A stretch of DNA of 64,000 nucleotides from Actinokineospora auranticolor (GTDB taxonomy: Bacteria > Actinomycetota > Actinomycetes > Mycobacteriales > Pseudonocardiaceae): the NCBI RefSeq assembly GCF_002934265.1, contig NZ_PTIX01000006.1, forward strand, positions 62,001 to 126,000. Reading direction: 5' to 3'. Within the stretch, counting starts at the first letter, position 1. Every line of letters starts with the position of its first letter. The notes below the pieces were generated by a model. The model searched no databases, had not been told where the DNA came from, and saw only the letters and a program-made list of their open reading frames with translations. Both the position numbers and the translations under genes were made by a program. Shown one piece after another: positions 52,687 through 61,814 of this stretch.

Positions 52687-53431
52687 TCAGGTCGGCCCGA
52701 AGCTGTGCGATCTCCTCGCGCAGCGCCATCACCTCGGTGCGCGTGGCCTGCTCGATGGACGCCTCGGCGCCCGCGATCTTCTCGACGAACCAGGACGCGA
52801 TGACACCGGTGACCACACCGAGCAGGGCGATACCGCCGACCATGAGTGCGCCCGCGACCAGGCGTCCTTCGACGGTGACCGGGTAGCGGTCGCCGTAGCC
52901 GACGGTCGAGATCGTGGTGAGGGTCCACCAGAGGGCGTCGCCGAAGGTGGTGATGGTCGCGTTCGGGTCCGACCGCTCGGCGTCCAGCACGGCCAGGGCG
53001 GCGCCGAAGGCGACCATGAGGGTGGTGCCGCCGACGTAGATGCCGACCTGGCCCCGCAGGCTGCTGCCGACCCGGCGGTTGATGACCCGGAAGACGGTGA
53101 TCAGCCGGAGGGCGCGCAGCTGGCGGACCATGGGCAGGGCGACCACGACGAGGTCGAACAGGTGCCTGCGGACGAACCGCCACTTGCGCCGGGCCAGGAC
53201 CAGCCGGACGACGTAGTCCACGGCGAAGACGGCCCAGACCAGCCAGAGCCAGATCTCAAGCCAGATGTGCACGGTCGGCCAGCGGCCCGCGCTGAGCACC
53301 TGCCAGGCGTAGGCCGCGAGGAACCCCACGGCCAGCCAGGTCAGCGGCCACTCGGCGCGCGCCTCCCAGGCCGCCAGCCGCGGCTCCAGCGGGTCGTCTT
53401 GGCGCACCCCGGGGGCAAACTTGTCGGACAC
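52658..53431 (-). CDS. Voltage-gated-type potassium/ion channel protein
   Basis: A 257-residue protein with six membrane segments in the S1-S6 plan. [17 protein letters not shown] is followed by [18 protein letters not shown], a basic S4-like part ([22 protein letters not shown]), the pore helix with selectivity filter [20 protein letters not shown] (TVGYGD) and S6 ([20 protein letters not shown]). A C-terminal coiled coil ([20 protein letters not shown]) completes it. It is a K+-channel-like protein in the cytoplasmic membrane. It overlaps the threonine aldolase gene at its 3' end. Confidence 0.92.
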
Positions 53432-53473
53432 GCCGACATCCTCACCCCTGGGGTGCTACCTGACCAGCGCTGT

Positions 53474-53644
53474 TTACCTGATCTGCCGGTTGGACGCCCG
53501 GCCCTTGATCGCCCCGTAGGCCCCCACCGCGACCGTCGCCACGGCGGCGATGATCAGCAGGGTGCCCACGGCCTTGAAGATGAACCCGATCAGGCTGAAC
53601 GCCACCCAGATGACGATGATCGCACCGATGATCTTGAGCACCAT
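53474..53644 (-). CDS. Small two-TM membrane protein
   Basis: A 56-codon ORF from the ATG at 53644 with GGGAGG 12 bases upstream. It reads MVLKIIGAIIVIWVAFSLIG followed by FIFKAVGTLLIIAAVATVAV GAYGAIKGRASNRQIR. It is nearly all hydrophobic with two predicted membrane helices and a basic tail. Such short proteins are common beside channels in actinobacteria; no function is known. It lies 42 bases upstream of the channel gene in the same orientation. Confidence 0.75.
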   Translation of the reverse strand: MVLKIIGAIIVIWVAFSLIGFIFKAVGTLLIIAAVATVAVGAYGAIKGRASNRQIR

Positions 53645-53830
53645 GTCCGCCGCCTCCCCGAAGAACGCTCGTGTCCAGTCAACGGGGGATCATGCCGCAA
53701 TGTTCCCCGGACCCGGGTGCCACTTCGAGTGACTTCGGGGTGTTTGGGGGTCACTTTCCGCGATCACCCGAACGGCACCGCGGTCCGGTTCGGCCTTTCG
53801 GCGCGGTTTGGCCTTGCGGTTTGGCCTTGG

Positions 53831-54037
53831 GCGCGTCTCCGGCCCCGGAATCCATTCTACGGGCGGGGTCCGACGGTTTCGGGAGAAGCTGATAAGCCTG
53901 TGGATAACTCATCCGACCTGCCCTCAGGCCCAGGTCAGGCCCGCCTCGACGCCGGTTGTCCACAGGCTTGATCGTCTTCTCCCGAAACTGTCGGACCCCG
54001 CCACCAGAATTGGTTCCGGGCGGGCCGGAGGCGAGCC
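53831..54037. repeat. ~80-bp inverted repeat pair carrying DnaA-box-like sequences
   Basis: In the 424-bp gap between 53644 and 54069, two copies of an ~80-bp unit face each other about 45 bases apart. They share GGGTCCGAC-(G/A)-GTTTCGGGAGAAG / CTTCTCCCGAAAC-(T)-GTCGGACCC and the inner ends TGTGGATAAC (53899-53908) and TTGTCCACA (53956-53964). TTATCCACA and TTGTCCACA are DnaA-box sequences. The outer parts also match (TTCTACGGGC/CCACCAGAAT region). The pair could fold into a long hairpin or be a small mobile repeat. The remainder of the gap holds two near-identical GCGGTTTGGCCTT stretches and no gene. Confidence 0.7.
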
Positions 54038-54068
54038 GGGTCGGCTTTTCGGGGGTCACCCGGGTTTG

Positions 54069-55223
54069 CTAGAGCCAGGTGCGGAGGCGGGTAAGGGCTT
54101 CCGAGATGTCCGCAGTGGACCCGGCGAAGGAGAAGCGGACGAACTTGCCGCCCTCTTCCGGGTCGAAGTCGATGCCGGGGACGATGGCCACGCCGGTTTC
54201 AGCCAGGAGGCGCTGGCAGAAGCTCAGCGAGTCGTGGGTCAGGTGGGAGACGTCGGCGTAGGCGTAGAAGGCGCCGTCGGCCGGGGCGACGCGGGTGATG
54301 CCGAGGTCGTTGAGGCCGGTCAGGAGCAGGTCGCGGTTCTGCGCGTAGCGGGCGACGTGGCCGTCGAGTTCGGCGTAGACCTCGTCGTCGATCGCGGCGA
54401 CGCCCGCGTACTGGGAGATCGCGGGTGGGCAGATGGTGAAGTTGCCCGTCAGGCAGTCGATCGCGCGGTGCAGGCGCTGGGGGACCAGGAGCCAACCGAG
54501 GCGCCAGCCGGTCATCGCGAAGTACTTGGAGAACGAGTTCACCACCAGCGCTTCCCGGGAGAACTGCCAGGCCGACGCGGTCTCGGCGCCGTAGGAGATG
54601 CCGTGGTAGATCTCGTCGCTGATGAGCTGGACGCCGCGCTCGGCGCACCAGCCCGCGATCGCCGCCAGCTCCGCCGCCGGGAGCACGGTGCCCGTGGGGT
54701 TGGCCGGGCTGGCCACGATCAGACCGCTGATCGGCCCGACCTCCTCCAGCATCTCGACCGTCGGCTGGAAGCGGGTCGACTCGTCGCAGGGCAGTTCGAC
54801 GACCTCGCAGCCGAGGGCCGTGAGGATGTTGCGGTACGCGGGGTAGCCGGGGCGGGCCAGGGCCACCCGGTCGCCCGCGTCGAAGGCGGACAGGAAGGCC
54901 AGCAGGAAGCCGCCGGAGGAACCCGTGGTGATGATGACGTCCTGGGGTGTGACGTCGAGGGAGTAGCGGGTCGCGTAGTGGCGGACCAGGGCCTCGCGCA
55001 GCTCCGGGATGCCGAGCTGCTCGGTGTAGCCGAGCGGCTGGGAGCCCAGGGCCTCGGCGGCCGCGAGGCGGACGGCCTGGGGCGCGCCGGTGGACGGCTG
55101 CCCCGCGGCCAGCGACACCAGGTCGCCGTGGGTGCGCTGCCGGGCGGCGGCCGCCGAGATGACGTCCATGACGTGGAACGGGGGGACCGCGGCGCGGGCG
55201 GCCACCGTGAGCAGATCGTGCAT
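54069..55223 (-). CDS. PLP-dependent aminotransferase (class I/II)
   Basis: A 384-residue fold-type I enzyme. ISDEIYHGISYG carries the PLP-pyridine Asp region, SPANPTGTV the substrate-phosphate region, and NSFSKYFAMTGWRLGWLL the Schiff-base lysine (Lys233). GSSGGFLLAFLSAFDAGDRV binds the cofactor phosphate. It belongs to the large aspartate-aminotransferase-like group; the amino donor and acceptor are not known. ATG 55223. It reads away from the 53.9-kb repeat and is followed by the ESX-associated cluster on the same strand after 60 bases. Confidence 0.92.
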   Translation of the reverse strand: MHDLLTVAARAAVPPFHVMDVISAAAARQRTHGDLVSLAAGQPSTGAPQAVRLAAAEALGSQPLGYTEQLGIPELREALVRHYATRYSLDVTPQDVIITTGSSGGFLLAFLSAFDAGDRVALARPGYPAYRNILTALGCEVVELPCDESTRFQPTVEMLEEVGPISGLIVASPANPTGTVLPAAELAAIAGWCAERGVQLISDEIYHGISYGAETASAWQFSREALVVNSFSKYFAMTGWRLGWLLVPQRLHRAIDCLTGNFTICPPAISQYAGVAAIDDEVYAELDGHVARYAQNRDLLLTGLNDLGITRVAPADGAFYAYADVSHLTHDSLSFCQRLLAETGVAIVPGIDFDPEEGGKFVRFSFAGSTADISEALTRLRTWL

Positions 55224-55282
55224 GGGCCCAAGGCTAGGCCGCAGCGCGAAGACTCGCGTTCACGGTCACAACGGGAGGGGTT

Positions 55283-56446
55283 TCAGTAGCCGACGTACCC
55301 GCCACCGCCGTGGGTGGCTTTGATGCCGGGCACGTTCGACAGCGAGCCGTAGCGGGAGATCGCGTAGTTCACGCCTGCGCAGATGTTGTCGACCGGGTTC
55401 CAGATGTTGTCGTGACCTGCGATCTTGTACGACTGGAAGGTCGGGTCGATGCACTGCATCAGGCCCTTGGACGGGGTGCCCTTGGCCGCGTTGGAGTCCC
55501 AGTTGTTGATCGCGTTGGGGTTGCCGCCGGACTCGTGCTGGATGATCTCCCAGATCAGCTGGGCGTCGGCCTCGGTGACGTTGATGCCGCGGGCCCGCAG
55601 CTCCGCGATGGCCTGCTTGATCCACTCCTGCACGTTGCCGGGCGGCGGTCCGGCGGGCGGGCCGCCGCTGGACCCGAGTCCGCCGGAGAAGCCACCACCA
55701 CCTCCGCCCCCACCGCCGCCGCCGGAGTGTCCACCGCCGGAACCGCCGCTGTGGCCGTTGCCGGTCGGGGCGGCCGAGGTCTGGGGGCTCTGCCGGGCCT
55801 CCGCGGTGCTCGCCTGGGTGGTGGAGTCGGGCTGGGACGTCGGGGTCCAGTCGATGCGCTTGCCCGGGGCAGGCGCGAAGGCCTGGGTGTTGGGGTCGGG
55901 GATGGCGGAGAACTTGGGGTCGACGTGGCGGCCGCTCAGCGCGGAGGCCGCTGTGGACACCACCTGCTCCGCCGCGTTCACCTGCTCGGCGACGCGCCCT
56001 TGGTAGCCGGAGGCGATGCCGTCGACGTGCGAGCGCTTCTCCTCCTCCGGGGCGTCTTTGTTGGCGTTGAGCCAGGAGGTGGCGTTGTAGTGCAGGTCGC
56101 CGAAGATGCCTTCTAACGTGTCCCGGGCGTTTTGCAGTCCTGTGGCCGCTGTGCGCAAATCGCCCGCTGCGCCGTTGAGAACGTCGGTTAGCGCGGTCGA
56201 CGCTTTGGTGTAATTGGCCATGTACGCGACAAACCCGTCAGCGGACTTGCCTTGCCAAGCATCATCGAGCTGCTTGACTGAATTGTCCACTTTGGAACCG
56301 GAGTCGGAGTTGGCAGTTGCCGCCGTAGTGAACTTCGTGCCCAAATCGCCGATAACGGCTGGCTGAGCCAGGTAGACCTTGTTCGCTGTCGCGGCCAGTT
56401 GCGCCGCGGTACCGCCGAGCGCGGCGGCGTCGTCCTTCGCGGTCAC
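55283..56446 (-). CDS. ESX-associated protein with C-terminal SLT transglycosylase domain
   Basis: The 387-residue protein has an N-terminal helical WXG100-like module (MTAKDDAAALGGTAAQLAAT ANKVYLAQPAVIGDLGTKF, then DDAWQGKSADGFVAYMANYT where W and Gly sit in the usual turn), a Gly/Pro-rich linker with runs of glycine, and an SLT-like lytic transglycosylase (about 290-380, AQLIWEIIQHESGGNPNAIN and KGLMQCIDPTFQSYK, with the catalytic Glu in HESGG). No signal peptide is visible, so type VII secretion is the probable export route (inference). The GTG start is at 56446, nine bases after the next gene. Confidence 0.85.
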   Translation of the reverse strand: MTAKDDAAALGGTAAQLAATANKVYLAQPAVIGDLGTKFTTAATANSDSGSKVDNSVKQLDDAWQGKSADGFVAYMANYTKASTALTDVLNGAAGDLRTAATGLQNARDTLEGIFGDLHYNATSWLNANKDAPEEEKRSHVDGIASGYQGRVAEQVNAAEQVVSTAASALSGRHVDPKFSAIPDPNTQAFAPAPGKRIDWTPTSQPDSTTQASTAEARQSPQTSAAPTGNGHSGGSGGGHSGGGGGGGGGGGFSGGLGSSGGPPAGPPPGNVQEWIKQAIAELRARGINVTEADAQLIWEIIQHESGGNPNAINNWDSNAAKGTPSKGLMQCIDPTFQSYKIAGHDNIWNPVDNICAGVNYAISRYGSLSNVPGIKATHGGGGYVGY

Positions 56447-56454
56447 GGATCCCC

Positions 56455-56754
56455 CTACACCGTCAGCGACTGCTTGGCCGCCTCTTCGTTGTTCGCGACC
56501 GTCTGCCCGATGGCGTCCAAGGCGCGGTCGACGTTCCCCAGTAGCGCACCGGCGCGGTCGAGTTCGTCACCGGCCGTGGAAGCCAGCGCCCGCACGGCGT
56601 TGGCCAGCGCCGCCGAGGCGCTCAGCTCGCCGAAGACGGCGCCGTCGGCGTCCTTCGGCAGGTCGTCGCCCGCCGCGGCCACCGGGCCCGCCTGGCCGGA
56701 CACCGCGGCCCGGCACTGTTCGATGGCCTGGAAGTTGTAATTCGCGCCGGACAC
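56455..56754 (-). CDS. Small ESX-secretion-associated helical protein (WXG100-like)
   Basis: A 99-residue helical hairpin-type protein (MSGANYNFQAIEQCRAAVSG, then DELDRAGALLGNVDRALDAI GQTV) of the size of WXG100/EspC-like substrates, without a WXG turn. It starts at a GTG and is nearly adjacent to the SLT protein gene. Its role is probably partner or co-substrate in the ESX cluster. Confidence 0.7.
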   Translation of the reverse strand: MSGANYNFQAIEQCRAAVSGQAGPVAAAGDDLPKDADGAVFGELSASAALANAVRALASTAGDELDRAGALLGNVDRALDAIGQTVANNEEAAKQSLTV

Positions 56755-56822
56755 GGATCAGCCCCCTCAGCAGTCGGTGCGCACGCGTTGGACGGGGTTG
56801 CCCGCCCCGTGGTTCCCGTGGC

Positions 56823-57584
56823 TCACGTCTCGTTGAGCAGTTCCCAGACGCAGCCCGCGATGCGCGCGTTGTCGGCGGGGGCGAGCGTGCTCCATCGGCG
56901 GCCGTCGTTGCTGGGGCGGGACAGGTAGACGTACCGGCCCTGGTTGGTGTCGTGGAAGGACACCACGCGCCCACCGCGCTGCCTGCGCTGGTCCCGGCCC
57001 ACCCGTTCGACGCCGAACTGCCCGCGCACGCCCATGCCGCCGAGCATCGCGGCCACGGTCTGGGCCTCGTAGAGGGGCACGCCGTCCTGGTGCAGGGGGG
57101 TGATCAGGTTCTGCGGGTCGCTGCCCGCCTGCTTGGCGGCGGCGTCGAGCGCGTCGGTGGGGAGGCTGACCGAGCGGCCCGGACCGGCGGGGGCGTCCCC
57201 GGCTATCGAGACGGCGGCCTCGGCGAGCGCGGTCGCCCGGGCCGCGATGAGCCAGACTTGGCCGTTGTCGACCACGGCCAAGCCCGCTTGGTCTCCGGAG
57301 GCGACGGCGAGCGCCTTGACCTCGCGGTCGGTCCACACCCAGGCGTCGACGCTGACCTGGGCGTGCGCGAGCAGGCTGAGCCGGTCGGCCACCTCGGGGG
57401 CGGCGCGGCCGTTCTCCGCCAGCCCCCGCTGCTCCAACGCGGCGAAGGCCTCCGCGACCAGCTCGGCGCGCTCGGTGTGGGTCGTGCCGGGGCTGGGCAC
57501 GTCGATCGCCACGTGCCGCAGCGGCAGCCGCTCGGACTCCCAGAGGACGTCGAACTCGAGCGCGGAGAGGACCAGGGTGGACAA
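56823..57584 (-). CDS. ESX secretion-associated chaperone EspG family
   Basis: EspG proteins bind PE/PPE-type substrates and deliver them to the ESX machinery. The 253-residue protein has LVLSALEFDVLWESERLPLR HVAIDVPSPG, VDAWVWTDREVKALAVASGD, GLAVVDNGQVWLIAAR and GRYVYLSRPSNDGRRWSTLA PADNARIAGCV, matching the EspG fold. The start is a TTG at 57584, two bases after the PPE-like gene's stop, so translational coupling is likely. No upstream in-frame ATG is available. Confidence 0.85.
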   Translation of the reverse strand: MSTLVLSALEFDVLWESERLPLRHVAIDVPSPGTTHTERAELVAEAFAALEQRGLAENGRAAPEVADRLSLLAHAQVSVDAWVWTDREVKALAVASGDQAGLAVVDNGQVWLIAARATALAEAAVSIAGDAPAGPGRSVSLPTDALDAAAKQAGSDPQNLITPLHQDGVPLYEAQTVAAMLGGMGVRGQFGVERVGRDQRRQRGGRVVSFHDTNQGRYVYLSRPSNDGRRWSTLAPADNARIAGCVWELLNET

Positions 57585-57585
57585 C

Positions 57586-58866
57586 TCAGTCGTCTTCGCC
57601 GAGCACGGACGGGATCACCAGGCGGTCGTCGCCGAAGACGTCGTCGGAGTCGACGCCGTACTTGCGCACGTGCTCGTCGTCGTCCTCGCCGCGGGAACCG
57701 CTGCCCGTCGCGGGCTGCATGAGCGACGAGGACGGCCTACCGGACCGCCCACCAAGACGCTCCGCATTGCGCGCAGCCCGCGCCTCCTCCTCCGGCAGAG
57801 CAGCGGCACTAAGCGCCCTCTTGGCGGCGTCGGCACCACCCGGGGAGCCCTTGCCGCCACGGACGACCTGGTCCTTCTCGGCGGTGGCACCGGCCGCGGC
57901 ACCGGCACCGCCCGCACCCGCGATCCCTGCGGCGGTGGCGATCTCGCCCATGAGGGGGCCGGGGAAACCGGGCCGGAGGCCAGGGCCGAAGGGACCGGAA
58001 GAGGGCATGCCGTTGATGCCGGGGACGATCGGGCCGACACCCGAGACGCGGCCGGAGCCTGGTGAGAGCGGGTTGCCGGGGTTGCCCGGGTTGCCTCCCG
58101 GCGGGAAGCCCTCTCCGGGGGCGCCTGGATTGAAGCCGGGGGTGCCGGGGTTGAGGCCGGTGAACGGGCCCGCCTGGCCGCCGGGGCCGGTGGTGACGGG
58201 GGCGGAGCCGTTGAAGCCGCCCGGGGCGCCGCCGGGGGTGTAGGCGGCCTGGCTGGAGGTGACGCCCTGGGGGGAGGTCATGCCGGAGCCGCCCGCGACG
58301 CCTTGGGAGAGGTTCAGCTTGGGCGGGACGGGGAGGGATTGGACGCCGGTGACGAGGCTGCCGCTGTTGCGGGCGTAGTCGTTCATGGCGGCGACAGCGC
58401 GCTGGTGCGCTTCGCGGGTCCGCTCGACCTCGGCTGCGTGGTCCGTGGTGTGGCCCAGGAAGCCCATGCCCTGGTCCCAGACGGTCTTCTGGGTGGCCCC
58501 GCGCAACTCACTGCCCTGCGGCGCACTACCGCTGGTACCGGAGTAGATCTCACCTTGTGCGGTTGCGCTGTTGGACGAGTCGGTGACCGTGGGTGCGGCG
58601 TCGGCGGCATAGACACCTGCCTGCTTCGTCGCCTCCTGACCGCCCTCGGACGCCTCGCCTTCCCAGTAGACGCCGATGGCGGCGAGTTGCTGGCGCAGGG
58701 TTCGGTCGGTGTTGGCGAGTTCTTCGGCGATCCGTTGGAGGGCCGTAGCCGCGAGGTGCAGGCTTTCCGACCCCGGCCCTTCGCGCAACCTGTCCAACTG
58801 GTCGGCCAGCGCCGGGTAGCCGTAGCCCGCGAAGCGCAGGTTGCCCAGACCGTTGTCCCCTGCCAT
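57586..58866 (-). CDS. PPE-like ESX substrate
   Basis: A 426-residue protein. The N-terminal ~190 residues form a helical PPE-like domain (NLRFAGYGYPALADQLDRLR, IGVYWEGEASEGGQEATKQA with the WEGEAS turn). A long Gly/Pro/Ser-rich tail follows (about 195-340), then a charged C-terminus (AERLGGRSGRPSSSLMQPAT, DSDDVFGDDRLVIPSVLGED D). The LVIPSVLG ending recurs among actinobacterial PPE-like proteins. ATG 58866. It precedes EspG, its presumed chaperone, by two bases. Confidence 0.85.
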   Translation of the reverse strand: MAGDNGLGNLRFAGYGYPALADQLDRLREGPGSESLHLAATALQRIAEELANTDRTLRQQLAAIGVYWEGEASEGGQEATKQAGVYAADAAPTVTDSSNSATAQGEIYSGTSGSAPQGSELRGATQKTVWDQGMGFLGHTTDHAAEVERTREAHQRAVAAMNDYARNSGSLVTGVQSLPVPPKLNLSQGVAGGSGMTSPQGVTSSQAAYTPGGAPGGFNGSAPVTTGPGGQAGPFTGLNPGTPGFNPGAPGEGFPPGGNPGNPGNPLSPGSGRVSGVGPIVPGINGMPSSGPFGPGLRPGFPGPLMGEIATAAGIAGAGGAGAAAGATAEKDQVVRGGKGSPGGADAAKRALSAAALPEEEARAARNAERLGGRSGRPSSSLMQPATGSGSRGEDDDEHVRKYGVDSDDVFGDDRLVIPSVLGEDD

Positions 58867-58876
58867 CTCCAGCCCC

Positions 58877-59506
58877 TTACTTCGCCAATGCAGTGATCGC
58901 CAGGTCCGCCACGTGCTCGTTCATCTGGCACATCTGGTCCAGGGTGAATCCGCCCCGCGTGTTGACCACCATGCTGAACCAGATGTGTTGGCCGGACGCG
59001 ACGTCGACGGCGACCGAGCAGTCCACGGCCGTCGTCTGCTTCGCGCCCTTCAGGTAGAAGCGCGCGGCGGCGTAGCCCGCCACCGTCGCCTGCTCGGCAT
59101 CGACATTGCGTTTACCGCTGAGCCAGGGCTCGATGCCCTCATTGGTTATCAGCCTGGCCAGGTATCGGTAGCCGCCCGCATCGCTCACCAGGTACGCGCA
59201 TTCCTTGGCACCCTTGTAAACGCTGACATCGGAGGTGCGAGGTTCGGCCTTATTGATTTCGAGTTGGGCCATCTGAGCCGCGGTGAGCAGTTTGCACGGA
59301 TCGACGGCGTCGATCTTGATCTCCTTCGGCCGGGGAGGCAACTCCACTCCACTCGGCCGCGACGCCTTGGACGTCGATTCCGGAGAGCCGGTCGGCGGAG
59401 TGTTCTCCACCGGTACGGCAACGCCCCCGGATGTGGAGGTGCACGCGGCACAAGCCATCGCGAGCACCACCGCCGACGCCACCGCGGCGCCCAGCTTGTT
59501 AGGCAC
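58877..59506 (-). CDS. DUF3558 lipoprotein
   Basis: A 209-residue exported protein. The signal MPNKLGAAVASAVVLAMACA ends in a Cys-rich lipobox area (Cys19 or Cys22). The DUF3558 core shows VDPCKLLTAAQMAQLEI, CAYLVSDAGGYRYLARLITN and DCSVAVDVASGQHIWFSMVV NTRGG, with a conserved Cys pair that would form a disulfide. Such lipoproteins often sit in ESX-associated clusters. The GTG start at 59506 overlaps the next gene by eight bases. Confidence 0.88.
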   Translation of the reverse strand: MPNKLGAAVASAVVLAMACAACTSTSGGVAVPVENTPPTGSPESTSKASRPSGVELPPRPKEIKIDAVDPCKLLTAAQMAQLEINKAEPRTSDVSVYKGAKECAYLVSDAGGYRYLARLITNEGIEPWLSGKRNVDAEQATVAGYAAARFYLKGAKQTTAVDCSVAVDVASGQHIWFSMVVNTRGGFTLDQMCQMNEHVADLAITALAK

Positions 59507-59915
59507 GCGCGCCTCTCCCCAGGGCCGCGGTGATGCTTTCCTCGCTGTGGCCGTAGCTCTTGGCCGTGTTGGCCAACTGCTCGACCAGCGACTCCAACCC
59601 CGTGATGTACTCGCCGATCCGACCGCGGTAGGAGTCCAAGTCGAAAACGAGGCGGTTGTTCCATGCCTCCGCCACGCGGACGCTGACCTCGTCCTCCCCG
59701 GGAGGGGCTACCTGCAATCCGTCGCTCGCCGAGTCGACCGTTCTCCGGAGCGATTCCGCCTGGGTGTCGATGATCTTCGCGGCGGCGAGGACGTTGTCCT
59801 TGTTGACGACGAAGCGGCCGCCGCTGGGGGCGGTGGCGTGCAGGAGGGTCTCGCTGAGCCTGTTCATGGTGTCGACCAGGCCAAACATGCCGCCAGGCGA
59901 CTGGTCAGCGGTCAT
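59499..59915 (-). CDS. WXG100-like ESX-associated helical protein
   Basis: The 138-residue product (MTADQSPGGMFGLVDTMNRL, later VVNKDNVLAAAKIIDTQAES LRRTV and VAEAWNNRLVFDLDSYRGRI GEYITGLESLVEQLANT) is helical with the length and plan of WXG100 superfamily substrates; AEAWNNR is in the place of the WXG turn. ATG 59915 has GGGGGTGCGAG upstream; a GTG three codons earlier is possible. First gene of the cluster. Confidence 0.75.
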   Translation of the reverse strand: MTADQSPGGMFGLVDTMNRLSETLLHATAPSGGRFVVNKDNVLAAAKIIDTQAESLRRTVDSASDGLQVAPPGEDEVSVRVAEAWNNRLVFDLDSYRGRIGEYITGLESLVEQLANTAKSYGHSEESITAALGRGARA

Positions 59916-59977
59916 GGCTCGCACCCCCGGGTACGCATCGTGACGGTGTGGTCTCGTTCGAGGCTACCAATGGGGTG

Positions 59978-60001
59978 GGGGCGCGAGCCCCGACTTCGGG
60001 G
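59978..60001 (-). terminator. Hairpin after purD
   Basis: Two alternative stems, GGGGC-GCGA-GCCCC (59978-59991) and CCCCG-ACTT-CGGGG (59988-60001), lie directly after the purD stop codon (60004). They overlap, so only one can form. Position suggests a purD terminator; there is no U-run. Confidence 0.45.
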
Positions 60002-60003
60002 AA

Positions 60004-61272
60004 CTACCGGGTGGCGGGCACGCCGATCTCACCGTTCAGGGCACGCAGGGCGATGTCCGTGCGGTGGTGGGAGCCGGGCAGGTGGATGGCGTCGACCTTG
60101 CGGTACGCCTCGACGCGGGCGGCGGCGAGGTCGTCGCCGGTGCCGACCACCGCGAGGACGCGACCACCCGCGGAGACCAGGGCGCCGTCGTCGCGGCGGC
60201 GGGTACCCGCGTGCAGGACGCCGTCGGCCTCGGCGCCGGTGATGACGTCGCCCGTGCGCGGCCTGCCGGGGTAGTTGTCGGCCGCGACGATGACGGTGAC
60301 CGCCGCCCCCTCCGCCCACTCCAGCGGCGGGTGCGCGGCCAGCTCGCCCTTCGCCGCGGACAGCAGCAGCCGGGACAGGGGGCTGCGCAGCAGGGCCAGC
60401 ACCGACTCGGTCTCCGGGTCGCCGAAGCGGCAGTTGAACTCGATGACCTCGGGGCCGTTGGACGTCAGCGCGAGGCCCGCGTAGAGCAGGCCGGAGAACG
60501 GGTTGCCGCGGCGCGCCATCTCGTCGACCACCGGGCGGATGATGTCCCGGACCACGTCGTCGACCAGGCCGTCGGGCGCCCAGTCCAGCGGGGCGTAGGC
60601 ACCCATGCCGCCGGTGTTGGGGCCCGCGTCGCCGTCGCCGACGCGCTTGGAGTCCTGGGCGGGCAGCAGGGGCACGACCGCGCCCTCGGCGTCGACCACG
60701 CAGAACAGGGACACCTCGGGGCCGTCGAGGAAGCTCTCCAGCAGCACGGGGTGGCCGCCCTCGAGCAGCGTCATGGCGTGCGCGCGGGCCGTGGGCAGGT
60801 CGGGGGTGACCACGACGCCCTTGCCCGCGGCGAGCCCGTCGTCCTTGACCACCCAGGTCGGCCCGAACCGGGCCAGCGCCGCGTCCAACCGCGCCGGGTT
60901 GTCCACGATCTCGCTCTGCGCGGTCCGCACCCCGGCGGCGTTCATCACATCCTTGGCGTACGCCTTGGACCCCTCGATCCGCGCGGCGTCGGCGCCGGGG
61001 CCGAAGCAGGCGATCCCGGCCGCCCGCACGGCGTCCGCCACGCCCGCGACCAGGGGACCTTCGGGGCCGATGACGACGAGGTCGGCCTGCCACTTGGCGG
61101 CCAGCTCGGCCACGGCGGTGGGGTCGGCGGGCTCGACGCCGTAGGACTCGGCCAGCGCCGCCGTCCCCGCGTTGCCCGGCGCGCACGCCAACGCGACGAC
61201 CTCGGGATCCTTCGACAAAGCCAGGACCAGGGCATGTTCGCGGGCGCCAGACCCGACAACCAGGACACGCAC
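60004..61272 (-). CDS. purD: Phosphoribosylamine-glycine ligase
   Basis: PurD ligates glycine to phosphoribosylamine (GAR synthesis), step two of the pathway. The 422-residue ATP-grasp enzyme starts [20 protein letters not shown] from a GTG at 61272. It has [89 protein letters not shown] and [10 protein letters not shown], the complete PurD pattern. A longer in-frame reading upstream lacks homology. The gene is intact; a hairpin follows its stop. Confidence 0.97.
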   Translation of the reverse strand: MRVLVVGSGAREHALVLALSKDPEVVALACAPGNAGTAALAESYGVEPADPTAVAELAAKWQADLVVIGPEGPLVAGVADAVRAAGIACFGPGADAARIEGSKAYAKDVMNAAGVRTAQSEIVDNPARLDAALARFGPTWVVKDDGLAAGKGVVVTPDLPTARAHAMTLLEGGHPVLLESFLDGPEVSLFCVVDAEGAVVPLLPAQDSKRVGDGDAGPNTGGMGAYAPLDWAPDGLVDDVVRDIIRPVVDEMARRGNPFSGLLYAGLALTSNGPEVIEFNCRFGDPETESVLALLRSPLSRLLLSAAKGELAAHPPLEWAEGAAVTVIVAADNYPGRPRTGDVITGAEADGVLHAGTRRRDDGALVSAGGRVLAVVGTGDDLAAARVEAYRKVDAIHLPGSHHRTDIALRALNGEIGVPATR

Positions 61273-61370
61273 GGTGGACGAGCCTAGATGCTCGTCTCCG
61301 GCGGTCCGCACCCGGCTCGGCATGCGGTGCGGGTCGGCGGGCGGTGGATTTCACTCGGTTGAGGGACGAG

Positions 61371-61814
61371 AGTTATCCACAGGCAAGATCGACTGGGCCC
61401 ATTTCCGCAGGTCAGCCCGGTAGAATTGGCGGCGGGGGAGGCCCCCGGGGTGGGTGGGCCATGCCGTTGGGGCGGTTGGGCGTGAGCAGGGTGTTTGCGG
61501 TGTTGGGTGCTGCGAGGTCGCTGGGTTCGAGGCGCGGTTCTTGTGGTGAGGCCGGTTCGGATCTTGGAGGACGACCGCCGGGGCTTGGGGGTTCACGCGG
61601 CGGGGAAATGCAGGAGAGGTGGCGGCCTCGCGGCTGCGGCGTGTCTCGCGCGGCGGAGTGAGTGGTGAGGCGGGTTCTGCGTTTAGGAGGGCGGCGGCGA
61701 TTGCACCCGTGTGGGGTACAGAAGTTATCCACAGGCAAGATCGACTCTGCCTATTTTGCCTGGTCAAGCCGGTAGAATGGGCTTGGGGGACGCCCCCTGG
61801 GTGGGTGGGCCATG
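61371..61814. repeat. Two direct copies of a ~92-bp element with perfect DnaA boxes (61371-61463, 61723-61814)
   Basis: Both begin AGTTATCCACAGGCAAGATC and then GACT, share the middle GGTAGAAT-TGG/-GGG, and end GGGTGGGTGGGCCATG. A five-base stem GGGGG-AGG/ACG-CCCCC near the end is kept although the loop differs, suggesting the structure matters. Start-to-start distance is 352 bases. TTATCCACA is the consensus DnaA box. Both share GTTATCCACAGGC and a downstream TAGAAT with the inverted pair at 53.8-54.0 kb, so all four seem to be one element family. Confidence 0.75.

Noticed and set aside
53831..61814. DnaA-box repeats considered as a replication origin
   Set aside because: No dnaA/dnaN genes, and the boxes are single per repeat rather than clustered; an origin would have many boxes in one AT-richer stretch.
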